DNA of 64,000 nucleotides from Rhodospirillaceae bacterium. Its GTDB lineage: Bacteria; Pseudomonadota; Alphaproteobacteria; SP197. The position numbers were made by a program, and so were the translations under genes. Positions 55,949 to 64,000 of this stretch are shown piece by piece. Each line of letters starts with the position of its first letter. Within the stretch, counting starts at the first letter, position 1. The stretch spans positions 395,894-459,893 of the forward strand of contig PBNE01000006.1 in assembly GCA_002722885.1 (NCBI GenBank), read 5' to 3'. The notes under the pieces are model-generated. The model saw nothing but the letters and a program-made list of their open reading frames with translations, was not told the DNA's origin and ran no database searches.

Positions 55949-57391
55949 ATGACCACAGAGCTGCTGAGTTTTGTCTATACGCCCCAACAGCGCCCGGACA
56001 AGCGTCCGGCCGAACGGCGTCGGACCGACTTTGGCGAGATTTTCGACGAGTTTTCGCCGGATCGTGCAGAGGTTCAGGCGTCACGCTGTTCGCAATGTGG
56101 CATTCCGTTTTGCCAGGTACATTGTCCCCTGCACAACAACATTCCAGACTGGCTCAAGCTGACGGCTGAGGGCCGTATGGACGAGGCCTACGAGCTGACC
56201 TCGGCCACCAACACCTTCCCCGAAATCTGCGGCCGCATCTGCCCGCAGGATCGCCTGTGTGAAGGCAATTGCGTCATCGAAAAGGGTTTCGAATCCGTCA
56301 CCATTGGTGCGGTGGAACGCCACATCACAGAAACAGCCTTCGAGAACGGTTGGGTCACGGGCCCGCAGCCGCTTGTCGAACGCGACCATTCGGCCGGTAT
56401 TGTCGGTGGCGGTCCTGCCGGCCTGGCTGCAGCCGACGTCCTGCGCCGCTACGGCTATAAGGTCGAGGTCTACGACCGGCACGACCGCATCGGCGGGCTG
56501 CTCATCTACGGCATCCCTGGCTTCAAGCTGGAAAAGTCCGTCGTTGAACGGCGCACGACCCTGCTTGCCCAGAGTGGTGTCGTCTTCCATACGTCGACGG
56601 ATGTCGGGCGGGACATTTCCTTTGCTGACCTGCAGGCCAAGCACGACGCAGTCTTGCTGGCCACAGGCGTCTATCAGGGCCGCGACATCAAGGCGCCGGG
56701 TGTCGGATTGCAGGGGGTCGTGGCGGCGCTCGATTATCTGATTGCCAGCAACCGCACCGGTCTGGGCGGCGACGTGCCAGCGTTCACCAGCGGCGAACTC
56801 AACGCCGCCGGCAAGAACGTTGTGGTCATCGGCGGCGGCGACACGGCGATGGACTGCGTGCGGACCGCGGTCCGGCAGGGGGCCAAAGCGGTGACCTGCC
56901 TCTACCGCCGCGACCGCAACAACATGCCGGGCAGCCAGCGCGAGGTCTCCTATGCGATGGAGGAAGGAGTTCACTTCGAATTCCTCTCCGCACCGGAAGC
57001 CTTCCTGGGGGATGACCGGGTCGAAGGGGTCCGTGCGGTCCGTATGCGCCTGGGCGAGCCCGATGAAGAGGGCCGCCTCAGACCACAGGTTGTTCCCGAT
57101 TCCACGTACCGCATCGAGGCTGATCTCGTGCTCAAGGCGCTGGGCTTCGATCCGGAACCGATCGCCGAGACGTTTGAAACCCCTGATCTCGACGTGACCC
57201 GGTGGGGCACGGTGAAGACGGCCTTCCTCACCGGGGAGACCAGCCTTGATGGCGTCTGGGCGGCCGGCGACATTGTGCGTGGCGCCTCGCTTGTGGTCTG
57301 GGCCATCCGCGACGGCCGCGACGCCGCTGAATCCATACACCTCCACCTGGAAGCCCTGGCTGATGCCGAGCAGCTTCAGGCCACAGGTTAG
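55949..57391 (+). CDS. gltD: Glutamate synthase small subunit
   Basis: 480 residues. The N-terminal region has two cysteine groups for [4Fe-4S] clusters (CSQCGIPFCQVHCP and CGRICPQDRLCEGNC), then FAD-binding GIVGGGPAGLAAADVL and NADPH-binding VVVIGGGDTAMDC. It passes electrons from NADPH to GltB. gltB follows after 9 nt in the same direction. Confidence 0.97.
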   Translation: MTTELLSFVYTPQQRPDKRPAERRRTDFGEIFDEFSPDRAEVQASRCSQCGIPFCQVHCPLHNNIPDWLKLTAEGRMDEAYELTSATNTFPEICGRICPQDRLCEGNCVIEKGFESVTIGAVERHITETAFENGWVTGPQPLVERDHSAGIVGGGPAGLAAADVLRRYGYKVEVYDRHDRIGGLLIYGIPGFKLEKSVVERRTTLLAQSGVVFHTSTDVGRDISFADLQAKHDAVLLATGVYQGRDIKAPGVGLQGVVAALDYLIASNRTGLGGDVPAFTSGELNAAGKNVVVIGGGDTAMDCVRTAVRQGAKAVTCLYRRDRNNMPGSQREVSYAMEEGVHFEFLSAPEAFLGDDRVEGVRAVRMRLGEPDEEGRLRPQVVPDSTYRIEADLVLKALGFDPEPIAETFETPDLDVTRWGTVKTAFLTGETSLDGVWAAGDIVRGASLVVWAIRDGRDAAESIHLHLEALADAEQLQATG

Positions 57392-57400
57392 GAGGCCGTC

Positions 57401-60400
57401 ATGAACCATGTCTTTGATCCTCGTGCGGTGAGCGCTGAGATCGCGCGTCTCGACCGGGACGGTCTCTACGATCCCGCCTTCGAGCACGATGCCTGCGGTG
57501 TCGGCTTTGTCGCCTCTCTCGACGGCAGGCCGCGCCGTGATGTTGTGGTGGCCGGCGTTGATGCCTTGAAAGCTGTGTGGCACCGCGGTGCGGTCGACGC
57601 CGACGGCAAGACCGGTGACGGCGCTGGTATCCAGGTCCAGATTCCCCAGGGATTTTTCAAGGAGCATGTCGAGCGTACAGGACACGAGCCCGGCAAGGGC
57701 CGGCTTGCGGTCGGCATGGTCTTTCTTCCGAAGACCGATCTCGGTGCGGCGGAGGTCTGCCGTGCGATTGTCGAGTCCGAAATCCTGAAGTTCGGCTACC
57801 GCATCTTCGGCTGGCGCCAGGTGCCGATCGATAGCGCGATCATCGGCGAGAAGGCCAACGCAACGCGACCCGAGATCGAGCAGATCATGATCGCCAACGA
57901 GGAGGCGATCGCCGACGAACAGTTCGAGCGCGATCTCTACATCATCCGGCGCAAGATCGAGGCACGGGTGCGTGAGGCGCAGGTCGCCGACTTCTATGTC
58001 TGTTCACTCTCCTGCCGCTCCATTGTTTACAAGGGCATGTTTCTGGCAGAGCAGCTCTCGGCCTTCTATCCCGACCTGCTGGACGAGCGGTTCGTTTCGA
58101 ATTTCGCGATCTTCCATCAGCGTTATTCGACCAACACCTTCCCCACCTGGAAGCTCGCTCAGCCCTTCCGCATGCTGGCCCACAATGGCGAGATCAACAC
58201 GGTGCGGGGCAACACCAACTGGATGAAGAGCCACGAGGCCAAGATCGGCCATGATGCTTTTGCCGAGCATCTCGACGTGATCAAGCCGGTCATTCAGTCC
58301 GGTGCTTCGGATTCTGCGGCGTTGGATGCCGTTTTCGAGCTTATGGTCCATGCCGACCGCACGGTTCCGCTCGTGAAGACTATGCTGATCCCCGAGGCCT
58401 GGGCCGACAATGCCGATCTCTCCGATGAGGTCCGTGCGTTCTACCTCTACTGCAACACCGTCATGGAACCATGGGACGGCCCGGCCGCCATTGCCGCGTC
58501 CGACGGTCGTTGGGTCATCGCGGGTATGGACCGGAACGGCCTGCGCCCGATGCGCTTCTCCCAGACCCGCGACGGCCTGCTGTTTGTCGGCTCCGAAACC
58601 GGCATGGTGCCGATCCCCGAACAGGATCTAGTGCACTGCGGACGCTTGGGCCCGGGCGAGATGATCGCCGTTGACCTGGCCAAGGGTCGGCTGTTCAAGG
58701 ATACTGAGCTCAAGGAACATCTCGCCGGCCAGCAGCCCTACAGCCAGTGGGTCGGCAACATCACCCATCTCGATTCTCTGGTGGAGCCTGAAGACGGCAG
58801 CCAACGTCTGTTCGACGCCGGTGACCTTAAGACGCACCAGCGCGCCGCGAGCTATTCGATCGAGGATCTCGAACTGATCCTCCAGCCCATGGTCGAGCTG
58901 GCCAAGGAAGCGATCGGCTCGATGGGTGATGACACGCCGCTTGCCGTGCTGTCCGATCACTATCGCGGGCTGCACAACTTCTTCCGGCAGAACTTCAGCC
59001 AGGTGACCAACCCGCCGATCGATTCTCTGCGTGAACGCCGTGTCATGACGCTTGATACCAGGCTGGGCAATCTCTCGAACATTCTCGATCAGGACGAAAG
59101 CCAGACCCGCATCCTGCAGCTCCAGTCTCCGACGCTCACCAACGCGCAATTCCAGGCAATGGCGCGCTACATGGGGCGCACAGCGACATCGATCGATTGC
59201 ACCTTCGCTTCGGCGGGTGATGACGCCAACGCGCTCTCCGATGCGATCCAGCGCATCCGCCAGGAGGCCGAAGACGCGGTGCGCGGCGGTTGCGAACACA
59301 TCATCCTGACCGACGAAGCTGTCGGGCAAGGTCGTGTGGCAATCCCGATGATTCTGGCCGCCGGTGCGGTTCACAGCCACCTTGTAAGCCAGTCGTTGCG
59401 AACCTTCGTCTCGATCAACGTGCGCAGTGCCGAATGTCTGGACGTGCATTACTTCGCTGTGCTGATCGGTGTCGGTGCCACCACAGTTAATGCCTACCTC
59501 GCCGAGGAGAGTATTGCTGAACGGCATCGCCGTGGCCTGTTTGGGGATCGCGATCTCACAGACTGTGTCGCACGCTACAAGAAGGCGATCGACGACGGGT
59601 TGCTGAAGATCATGTCGAAGATGGGAATCTCGGTGATTTCGTCCTATCGCGGGGGTTACAACTTCGAGACCATCGGTCTGTCGCGCACGCTCGTGGCAGA
59701 GGTGTTCCCAGGCATGCCGTCGCGCATCTCAGGCATCGGCCTCACCGGCATCCAGCGCCGCTCATTGAAGCTTCACGGCGAAGCCTATCGCCACAAGGTT
59801 ACAGCTCTGCCCATCGGTGGCATCTACCGTTACCGCAAGGGTGGCGAGACGCATGCTTTCGAGGCCGCCCTGGTACACACGTTGCAGAACGCGGTCGCCA
59901 GTGACAGCTACCAGCTCTACAAGCGCTACGCCGACGGCATGAACCAGCGGCCACCGTTCGATCTGCGTGACCTCCTTGCCTTTAATGCCCGCTCGGAGCC
60001 CCTGGAGATCGATGAGGTCGAATCGATCACCGAGATCCGTAAGCGCTTCGTCACACCCGGCATGTCGCTGGGCGCGCTTTCGCCGGAGGCGCACGAAACG
60101 CTCACCATCGCGATGAACCGGATCGGAGCACTCTCGGATTCAGGAGAGGGCGGTGAAGACCCTGAGCGGTTCCATCCTCGCCCCAACGGGGATAATCCGA
60201 ACTCGCCCATCAAGCAGGTCGCCTCAGGCCGCTTTGGCGTGACAGCCGAGTACCTGACGAACTGCCGCGAGCTTGAAATCAAGATTGCCCAGGGTGCCAA
60301 GCCGGGCGAGGGCGGTCAGCTTCCGGGCTTCAAGGTGACAGAGATGATCGCAAAGCTGCGCCACGCCACACCCGGTGTGATGCTGATTTCACCGCCGCCG

Positions 60401-61930
60401 CATCACGACATCTATTCGATCGAGGATCTGGCCCAGCTCATCTACGACCTCAAGCAGATCAATCCGACCGCGCGAGTTTGCGTGAAGCTGGTGAGTCAGG
60501 CCGGTGTCGGCACCGTGGCGGCAGGCGTCGCCAAGGCCAAGGCTGATGTCATTCTGATCTCCGGCCATGTTGGCGGTACCGGCGCCAGCCCGCAGACCAG
60601 CATCAAATATGCCGGCGCGCCGTGGGAAATGGGTCTGGCTGAAGCGAATCAAGTGCTCACCCTCAATCGCCTCCGCCACACGATCCGCCTTCGCACCGAT
60701 GGTGGAATCCGGACCGGCCGCGATGTAGTGATCGCCGCCATGATGGGAGCCGAGGAGTATGGTGTCGGCACGGCCTCGCTGGTCGCGATGGGCTGCATAA
60801 TGGTGCGCCAGTGCCATTCCAACACTTGCCCAGTCGGTATCTGCACGCAGAAGGATTCGCTTCGCACCAAGTTCGAGGGCACGCCCGAGAAGGTTGTGAA
60901 CCTTTTCTCTTTCATTGCCGAGGAGGTGCGTGAAATCCTGGCGTCGCTGGGCGTCCGTTCGCTCGATGAAATCGTCGGCCGCACGGACCTGCTCAAGCAG
61001 GTCAGCCGTGGCAGCGAGGATCTCGACGACCTCGATCTTAACCCGCTGCTGGTTCAGGCCGACTCCGGCGATCTTCCTCGTCATTGTGTGACCGAGGGCA
61101 GGATCGAGGTTCCCGATACTCTGGATGCCCAGATGATTCGGGACGGCAAGGCGGCTCTCGACGAGCGCGAGAAGATGCAGTTGGCCTACAACGTCCGGAA
61201 CACACACCGTGCCGTGGGCACGCGCCTTTCGTCGGAGATCACGCGCCGGTTCGGCATGGACGGTCTGCCACCGGCGCACATGACCGTTCGCTTGCGCGGT
61301 TCCGCAGGCCAGTCGCTTGGCGCCTTTGCCGTTCAGGGTCTCAAGCTCGAGGTCTTCGGTGATGCCAACGACTATGTCGGTAAGGGGCTTTCGGGCGGCA
61401 CCATCGTTGTGCGGCCGCCTGCCTCCAGTGAGCGTATCTCACAGGTCAACACCATCATTGGCAACACGGTGCTTTACGGCGCGACCGCCGGCCAGCTCTT
61501 TGCTGCCGGACAGGCGGGCGAGCGTTTCGCGGTGCGCAACTCCGGCGCCGACGTGGTGGTCGAAGGCTGCGGTTCCAACGGCTGCGAATACATGACCGGC
61601 GGCACGGCCGTCATACTGGGCTCTGTCGGTGCAAACTTCGGGGCCGGCATGACCGGCGGCATGGCCTTCATCTACGATCCGGACAACGTCCTGCCCCGCC
61701 ATATCAATGACGAGAGTGTTGTCTACCAGAGGCTTGCCAGCGCCCATTGGGAAGGCGTCATGAAGTCTCTGATCGCCATCCATGCCCGTGAGACCCAGTC
61801 GGACTACGCAGCACGCATTCTGCGTGAGTGGGATCTTCTGGTCGGTCGTATCTGGCAGGTCTGCCCGCGGGAGATGATCAATCGGTTGCACAACCCGCTG
61901 GACGACGGAAACCTCCGCCAGACCGCCTAA
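57401..61930 (+). CDS. gltB: Glutamate synthase large subunit
   Basis: 1509 residues. The class II amidotransferase domain has its N-terminal nucleophile at Cys32 (EHDACGVGFV) after a 31-residue propeptide. The central and FMN-binding domains follow; the [3Fe-4S] cluster lies in CHSNTCPVGICTQ; and the C-terminal beta-helix is Gly-rich (DYVGKGLSGGTIVVRPP). With GltD it makes two glutamates from glutamine and 2-oxoglutarate, the main ammonium-assimilation step under low nitrogen. About 215 bp downstream hold no gene I can support. Confidence 0.98.
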   Translation: MNHVFDPRAVSAEIARLDRDGLYDPAFEHDACGVGFVASLDGRPRRDVVVAGVDALKAVWHRGAVDADGKTGDGAGIQVQIPQGFFKEHVERTGHEPGKGRLAVGMVFLPKTDLGAAEVCRAIVESEILKFGYRIFGWRQVPIDSAIIGEKANATRPEIEQIMIANEEAIADEQFERDLYIIRRKIEARVREAQVADFYVCSLSCRSIVYKGMFLAEQLSAFYPDLLDERFVSNFAIFHQRYSTNTFPTWKLAQPFRMLAHNGEINTVRGNTNWMKSHEAKIGHDAFAEHLDVIKPVIQSGASDSAALDAVFELMVHADRTVPLVKTMLIPEAWADNADLSDEVRAFYLYCNTVMEPWDGPAAIAASDGRWVIAGMDRNGLRPMRFSQTRDGLLFVGSETGMVPIPEQDLVHCGRLGPGEMIAVDLAKGRLFKDTELKEHLAGQQPYSQWVGNITHLDSLVEPEDGSQRLFDAGDLKTHQRAASYSIEDLELILQPMVELAKEAIGSMGDDTPLAVLSDHYRGLHNFFRQNFSQVTNPPIDSLRERRVMTLDTRLGNLSNILDQDESQTRILQLQSPTLTNAQFQAMARYMGRTATSIDCTFASAGDDANALSDAIQRIRQEAEDAVRGGCEHIILTDEAVGQGRVAIPMILAAGAVHSHLVSQSLRTFVSINVRSAECLDVHYFAVLIGVGATTVNAYLAEESIAERHRRGLFGDRDLTDCVARYKKAIDDGLLKIMSKMGISVISSYRGGYNFETIGLSRTLVAEVFPGMPSRISGIGLTGIQRRSLKLHGEAYRHKVTALPIGGIYRYRKGGETHAFEAALVHTLQNAVASDSYQLYKRYADGMNQRPPFDLRDLLAFNARSEPLEIDEVESITEIRKRFVTPGMSLGALSPEAHETLTIAMNRIGALSDSGEGGEDPERFHPRPNGDNPNSPIKQVASGRFGVTAEYLTNCRELEIKIAQGAKPGEGGQLPGFKVTEMIAKLRHATPGVMLISPPPHHDIYSIEDLAQLIYDLKQINPTARVCVKLVSQAGVGTVAAGVAKAKADVILISGHVGGTGASPQTSIKYAGAPWEMGLAEANQVLTLNRLRHTIRLRTDGGIRTGRDVVIAAMMGAEEYGVGTASLVAMGCIMVRQCHSNTCPVGICTQKDSLRTKFEGTPEKVVNLFSFIAEEVREILASLGVRSLDEIVGRTDLLKQVSRGSEDLDDLDLNPLLVQADSGDLPRHCVTEGRIEVPDTLDAQMIRDGKAALDEREKMQLAYNVRNTHRAVGTRLSSEITRRFGMDGLPPAHMTVRLRGSAGQSLGAFAVQGLKLEVFGDANDYVGKGLSGGTIVVRPPASSERISQVNTIIGNTVLYGATAGQLFAAGQAGERFAVRNSGADVVVEGCGSNGCEYMTGGTAVILGSVGANFGAGMTGGMAFIYDPDNVLPRHINDESVVYQRLASAHWEGVMKSLIAIHARETQSDYAARILREWDLLVGRIWQVCPREMINRLHNPLDDGNLRQTA

Positions 61931-62109
61931 ACACCCAAAGCCGGCAATTCTTCCCGAGGCCTGTGCGCGCCGTCACTTGTTCGGCGGCGGTTCGCTGTCA
62001 TGTGCAAGAGCGAGCGCAGCTTGGTTGCCGGGTTTGGGGCTCGTTTTGGGAAGCATGCGATTTGAACATTGCGACCGTTTGCGTGGATAGCGTTTCGACG
62101 CCGTCCTAA

Positions 62110-62595
62110 TCGCTACAACTTGGCCGCCTTCTTCAGGATTGTGGTTTGATCAATGAACACCAGCTGATGGACGCCCTGCAGGCTCAGGCCGCTACAGGAG
62201 GGCGTCTTGGGACACTGCTCGTGAAACGCGGTTGCGTCAGCGAGGAACAGCTCGGTGTTGTTCTTGCCACCCAGAATGCCATGCGGGCATCGCCTCTGGC
62301 GCTCGACATGTCGGTGATCGTCACACCCGTGGGCGATGATATCCAGGATGTTGTTCGCTTTGCTGTGGGACTCACCATCGAGGACAGCCGGCGACCACGT
62401 ATGCTTCCGGAACCGCCTGTCCGGGCTCAGCAGAGCCTGATGGCCGATCTATCACGCCGCACCTCAGTCTGCGCACTAAGTAGCTATGGAACCGGTAGCT
62501 TCAAGCTCCGCGCCGGCCCTGATGCTGAGATACCCTATCGGGTGTCACTGGTTGTCGGGTTGGCGGCCAGTTCGTCACCTCTGCGTTGCGGCTAA
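62110..62595 (+). pseudogene. Remnant with an MshEN/GspE N-terminal-like motif
   Basis: Directly after an in-frame TAA at 62107-62109, codons read LQLGRLLQDCGLINEHQLMD and continue TGGRLGTLLVKRGCVSEEQL. These are two copies of the LG-x-(I/L)L-(I/V)-x-x-G-x-(I/V) pattern found in the N-terminal domain of GspE/PilB/MshE secretion ATPases. There is no start codon before the motif except TTG 62146, which cuts the first copy. The rest (to 62595) matches nothing I know, and no ATPase domain follows. I read it as a decayed fragment. The stretch 62596-62787 has no recognisable gene. Confidence 0.5.
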
Positions 62596-62787
62596 CGTTA
62601 CGTGCTGGATGCGTCCGCAGCCACACATGACCTGCAGAAGCTGCATATGGAGGTCAATGTCGATCCCGATGACCTGGGTCATGCGCAACCGGCCGTTACC
62701 TCGACAATCTCTGCGTCGCATTCGGCTGATCCACAGGCTGCCTGTATCGCGATTCCATCTGGCCGTGATCTGAATTAGAACGCGGCT

Positions 62788-63456
62788 ATGCGCGAGCTTT
62801 ATCACGTCCCGCTTTCTCCGTTCTGCCGCAAGGTGCGAATCGCCCTGAAGGAGAAGGGCCTTCCGTTTGCGCTGAAGATCGAGAACGTGTGGGAGCGGCG
62901 TGAAGAGTTTCTCGTGATGAACCCCGCGGGCAAGGTCCCGGTGCTTGTCGAAGCCGACGGCACGGAACTCGCCGACAGTCAGGCCATCGTGGAATATCTG
63001 CAGGAGGTTCAGCCTCAGCCGGATCTGCTTGGCGCCACACCGGGCCAAAGGGCTGAGACTCGCCGTCTGGTCGCCTGGTTCGACGAGAAGATGTACGTCG
63101 AAGCCACAGTGAATCTGTTCGGTGAGAAGGTTCAGAAGCGTTTTCTGGGCAACGGTGAACCGGATTCCGCGACGGTGCGTGCCGGCCTCGCCAATGTTAA
63201 GATCCATCTGGACTACATCGCGTTTCTGGTCGAACGCCGGACCTGGCTTGCAGGTGGTAGCTTCAGCCTCGCCGATGTCGCAGCCGCCGCGCATTTTTCC
63301 TGCATCGACTACATCGGCGATGTGCCCTGGTCGCATCAGGAAGCGGCAAGGGACTGGTATGCGCGTGTCAAGTCGCGTCCCTCGTTCCAGCCTTTGCTCG
63401 ATGACCGTCTCCCGGGCCTGCGGCCTGTCAGCCACTACGACGATCTCGATTTCTGA
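62788..63456 (+). CDS. Glutathione S-transferase family protein
   Basis: 222 residues. The N-terminal thioredoxin-like domain has SPFCRKVRIAL (Ser10/Cys13), the cis-Pro motif GKVPVLV and the glutathione contact ADSQAIVEYL. The C-terminal helical domain includes AGGSFSLADVAAAAHFSC. Substrate not predictable. queG follows after 18 nt, a common pairing in alphaproteobacteria. Confidence 0.93.
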   Translation: MRELYHVPLSPFCRKVRIALKEKGLPFALKIENVWERREEFLVMNPAGKVPVLVEADGTELADSQAIVEYLQEVQPQPDLLGATPGQRAETRRLVAWFDEKMYVEATVNLFGEKVQKRFLGNGEPDSATVRAGLANVKIHLDYIAFLVERRTWLAGGSFSLADVAAAAHFSCIDYIGDVPWSHQEAARDWYARVKSRPSFQPLLDDRLPGLRPVSHYDDLDF

Positions 63457-63474
63457 GCCGGACGGGATTCAGCC

Positions 63475-64000
63475 ATGCCCTCTGCTGCCGATGCCTTTTC
63501 AGCGATCAGAGAGAAGGCACACGAGCTTGGTTTCAATGCGTGCCGGGTGACCGACGCTGAGGCCGATCCCGCCTGGCGCAGGTCACTTCAAGAGCTCACC
63601 ACAGCAGGCCGCCACGGCGATATGGACTGGCTGGAGCGCCGTGCCGACGAACGCTCCGATCCCCGCCAGCTATGGTCCGACGTACGCAGCGTGATCACAC
63701 TGGCTATGTCCTACGGCCCCGACCACGATCCGCTGGATGACCTCAAGAGAACAGATCGGGGTGTCGTTTCTGTCTATGCCCGTGGCCGCGACTACCATGA
63801 TGTGGTGAAGAAACGACTCAAGGCACTGGCGCGCTGGATCGTCGAGACCTCGGGTGCCGAAGTGAAGGTGTTTGTCGACACGGCACCCGTGATGGAAAAG
63901 CCCTTGGCACAGCGTTCGGGCCTGGGTTGGCAGGGCAAACACAGCAATCTCGTGTCGCGCGAACTCGGATCCTGGTTTTTCCTCGGCGAGATTTACACGA
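63475..64000 (+). CDS. queG: Epoxyqueuosine reductase QueG, N-terminal part (runs off the window)
   Basis: 175 codons are present. Conserved QueG segments include HGDMDWLERRADERSDPR, VITLAMSYGPDHD, VYARGRDYHDVVKKRLKAL, DTAPVMEKPLA and QRSGLGWQGKHSNLVSRELG. QueG is a cobalamin- and iron-sulfur-dependent enzyme that finishes queuosine in tRNA. The iron-sulfur cysteines are beyond the window end. ATG 63475 fits the family start. Confidence 0.96.
   Translation, partial: MPSAADAFSAIREKAHELGFNACRVTDAEADPAWRRSLQELTTAGRHGDMDWLERRADERSDPRQLWSDVRSVITLAMSYGPDHDPLDDLKRTDRGVVSVYARGRDYHDVVKKRLKALARWIVETSGAEVKVFVDTAPVMEKPLAQRSGLGWQGKHSNLVSRELGSWFFLGEIYT

Overview
The window reads as chromosomal DNA of a free-living alphaproteobacterium with GC-rich codon use. 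Evidence for this is the ChvG/ChvI two-component pair near pckA, an alphaproteobacterial-type short HPr kinase with a nitrogen-type PTS, AddAB rather than RecBCD, a FYDLN-acid (TIGR02300) protein before aroA-cmk-rpsA-ihfB, a CP4-like EPSP synthase, the order trpF-trpB-trpA-accD-folC, and gltD-gltB. The order looks Rhodospirillales-like, but I cannot name a genus from sequence alone.

Layout. 0-5 kb: chvG (partial) and chvI leftward; a HugZ-like protein, pckA and an enoyl-CoA hydratase rightward; a cold-shock gene. 5-9.5 kb: polA, a small CHCC zinc-finger gene, an orphan ABC ATPase and a frameshifted ogt. 9.6-12.3 kb: a radical-SAM peptide-modification locus with two precursor genes and one SPASM maturase. 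12.3-17.9 kb: accessory genes between tRNA-Arg(CCG) and tRNA-Ala(GGC): an amber-interrupted SnoaL-like gene, a homocysteine methyltransferase-like protein, an M24 hydrolase, an amidohydrolase and a PhyH dioxygenase. 18-31 kb: core genes aroA-cmk-rpsA-sppA-ihfB-lapA, pyrF-trpF-trpB-trpA-accD-folC. 31-41.3 kb, leftward: an HTH-glutamine synthetase fusion, trxA, a single reading frame joining AddB to AddA, a MurU-like and an AmgK-like enzyme. 41.4-53.6 kb: a ferredoxin-NADP reductase, an extensin-like gene, ahcY, then a leftward run lptC-lptA-lptB-rpoN-hpf-ptsN-hprK-rapZ-EIIA-HPr-EI. 53.7-64 kb: tRNA-Leu(CAG), an NDUFA9-like protein, uppP, gltD-gltB, a remnant, a GST and queG (partial).

The most unusual content is at 9.6-12.3 kb. 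The larger precursor (204 codons) has a hydrophobic, signal-like leader ending in an AxA motif. Its last 111 residues are 37 uninterrupted triads of the form W-x-D, ending W-W-N. The smaller paralogue has the same leader and five triads. W-x-D/N matches the aromatic-x-x three-residue rule of cyclophane-forming radical SAM enzymes (GrrM/OscB, XyeB, FxsB types), and the adjacent maturase has the CxxxCxxC and SPASM cysteines of that group. I infer a ribosomal peptide that could become a long Trp-Asp cyclophane polymer. The small paralogue appears to have lost its ATG and carries an in-frame TAG at the aligned N-terminus.

Other oddities are the AddB-AddA fusion, the HTH-GS fusion, a short HPF, enzymes missing expected metal ligands, and several broken genes (ogt, SnoaL-like, extensin-like, MshEN-like).
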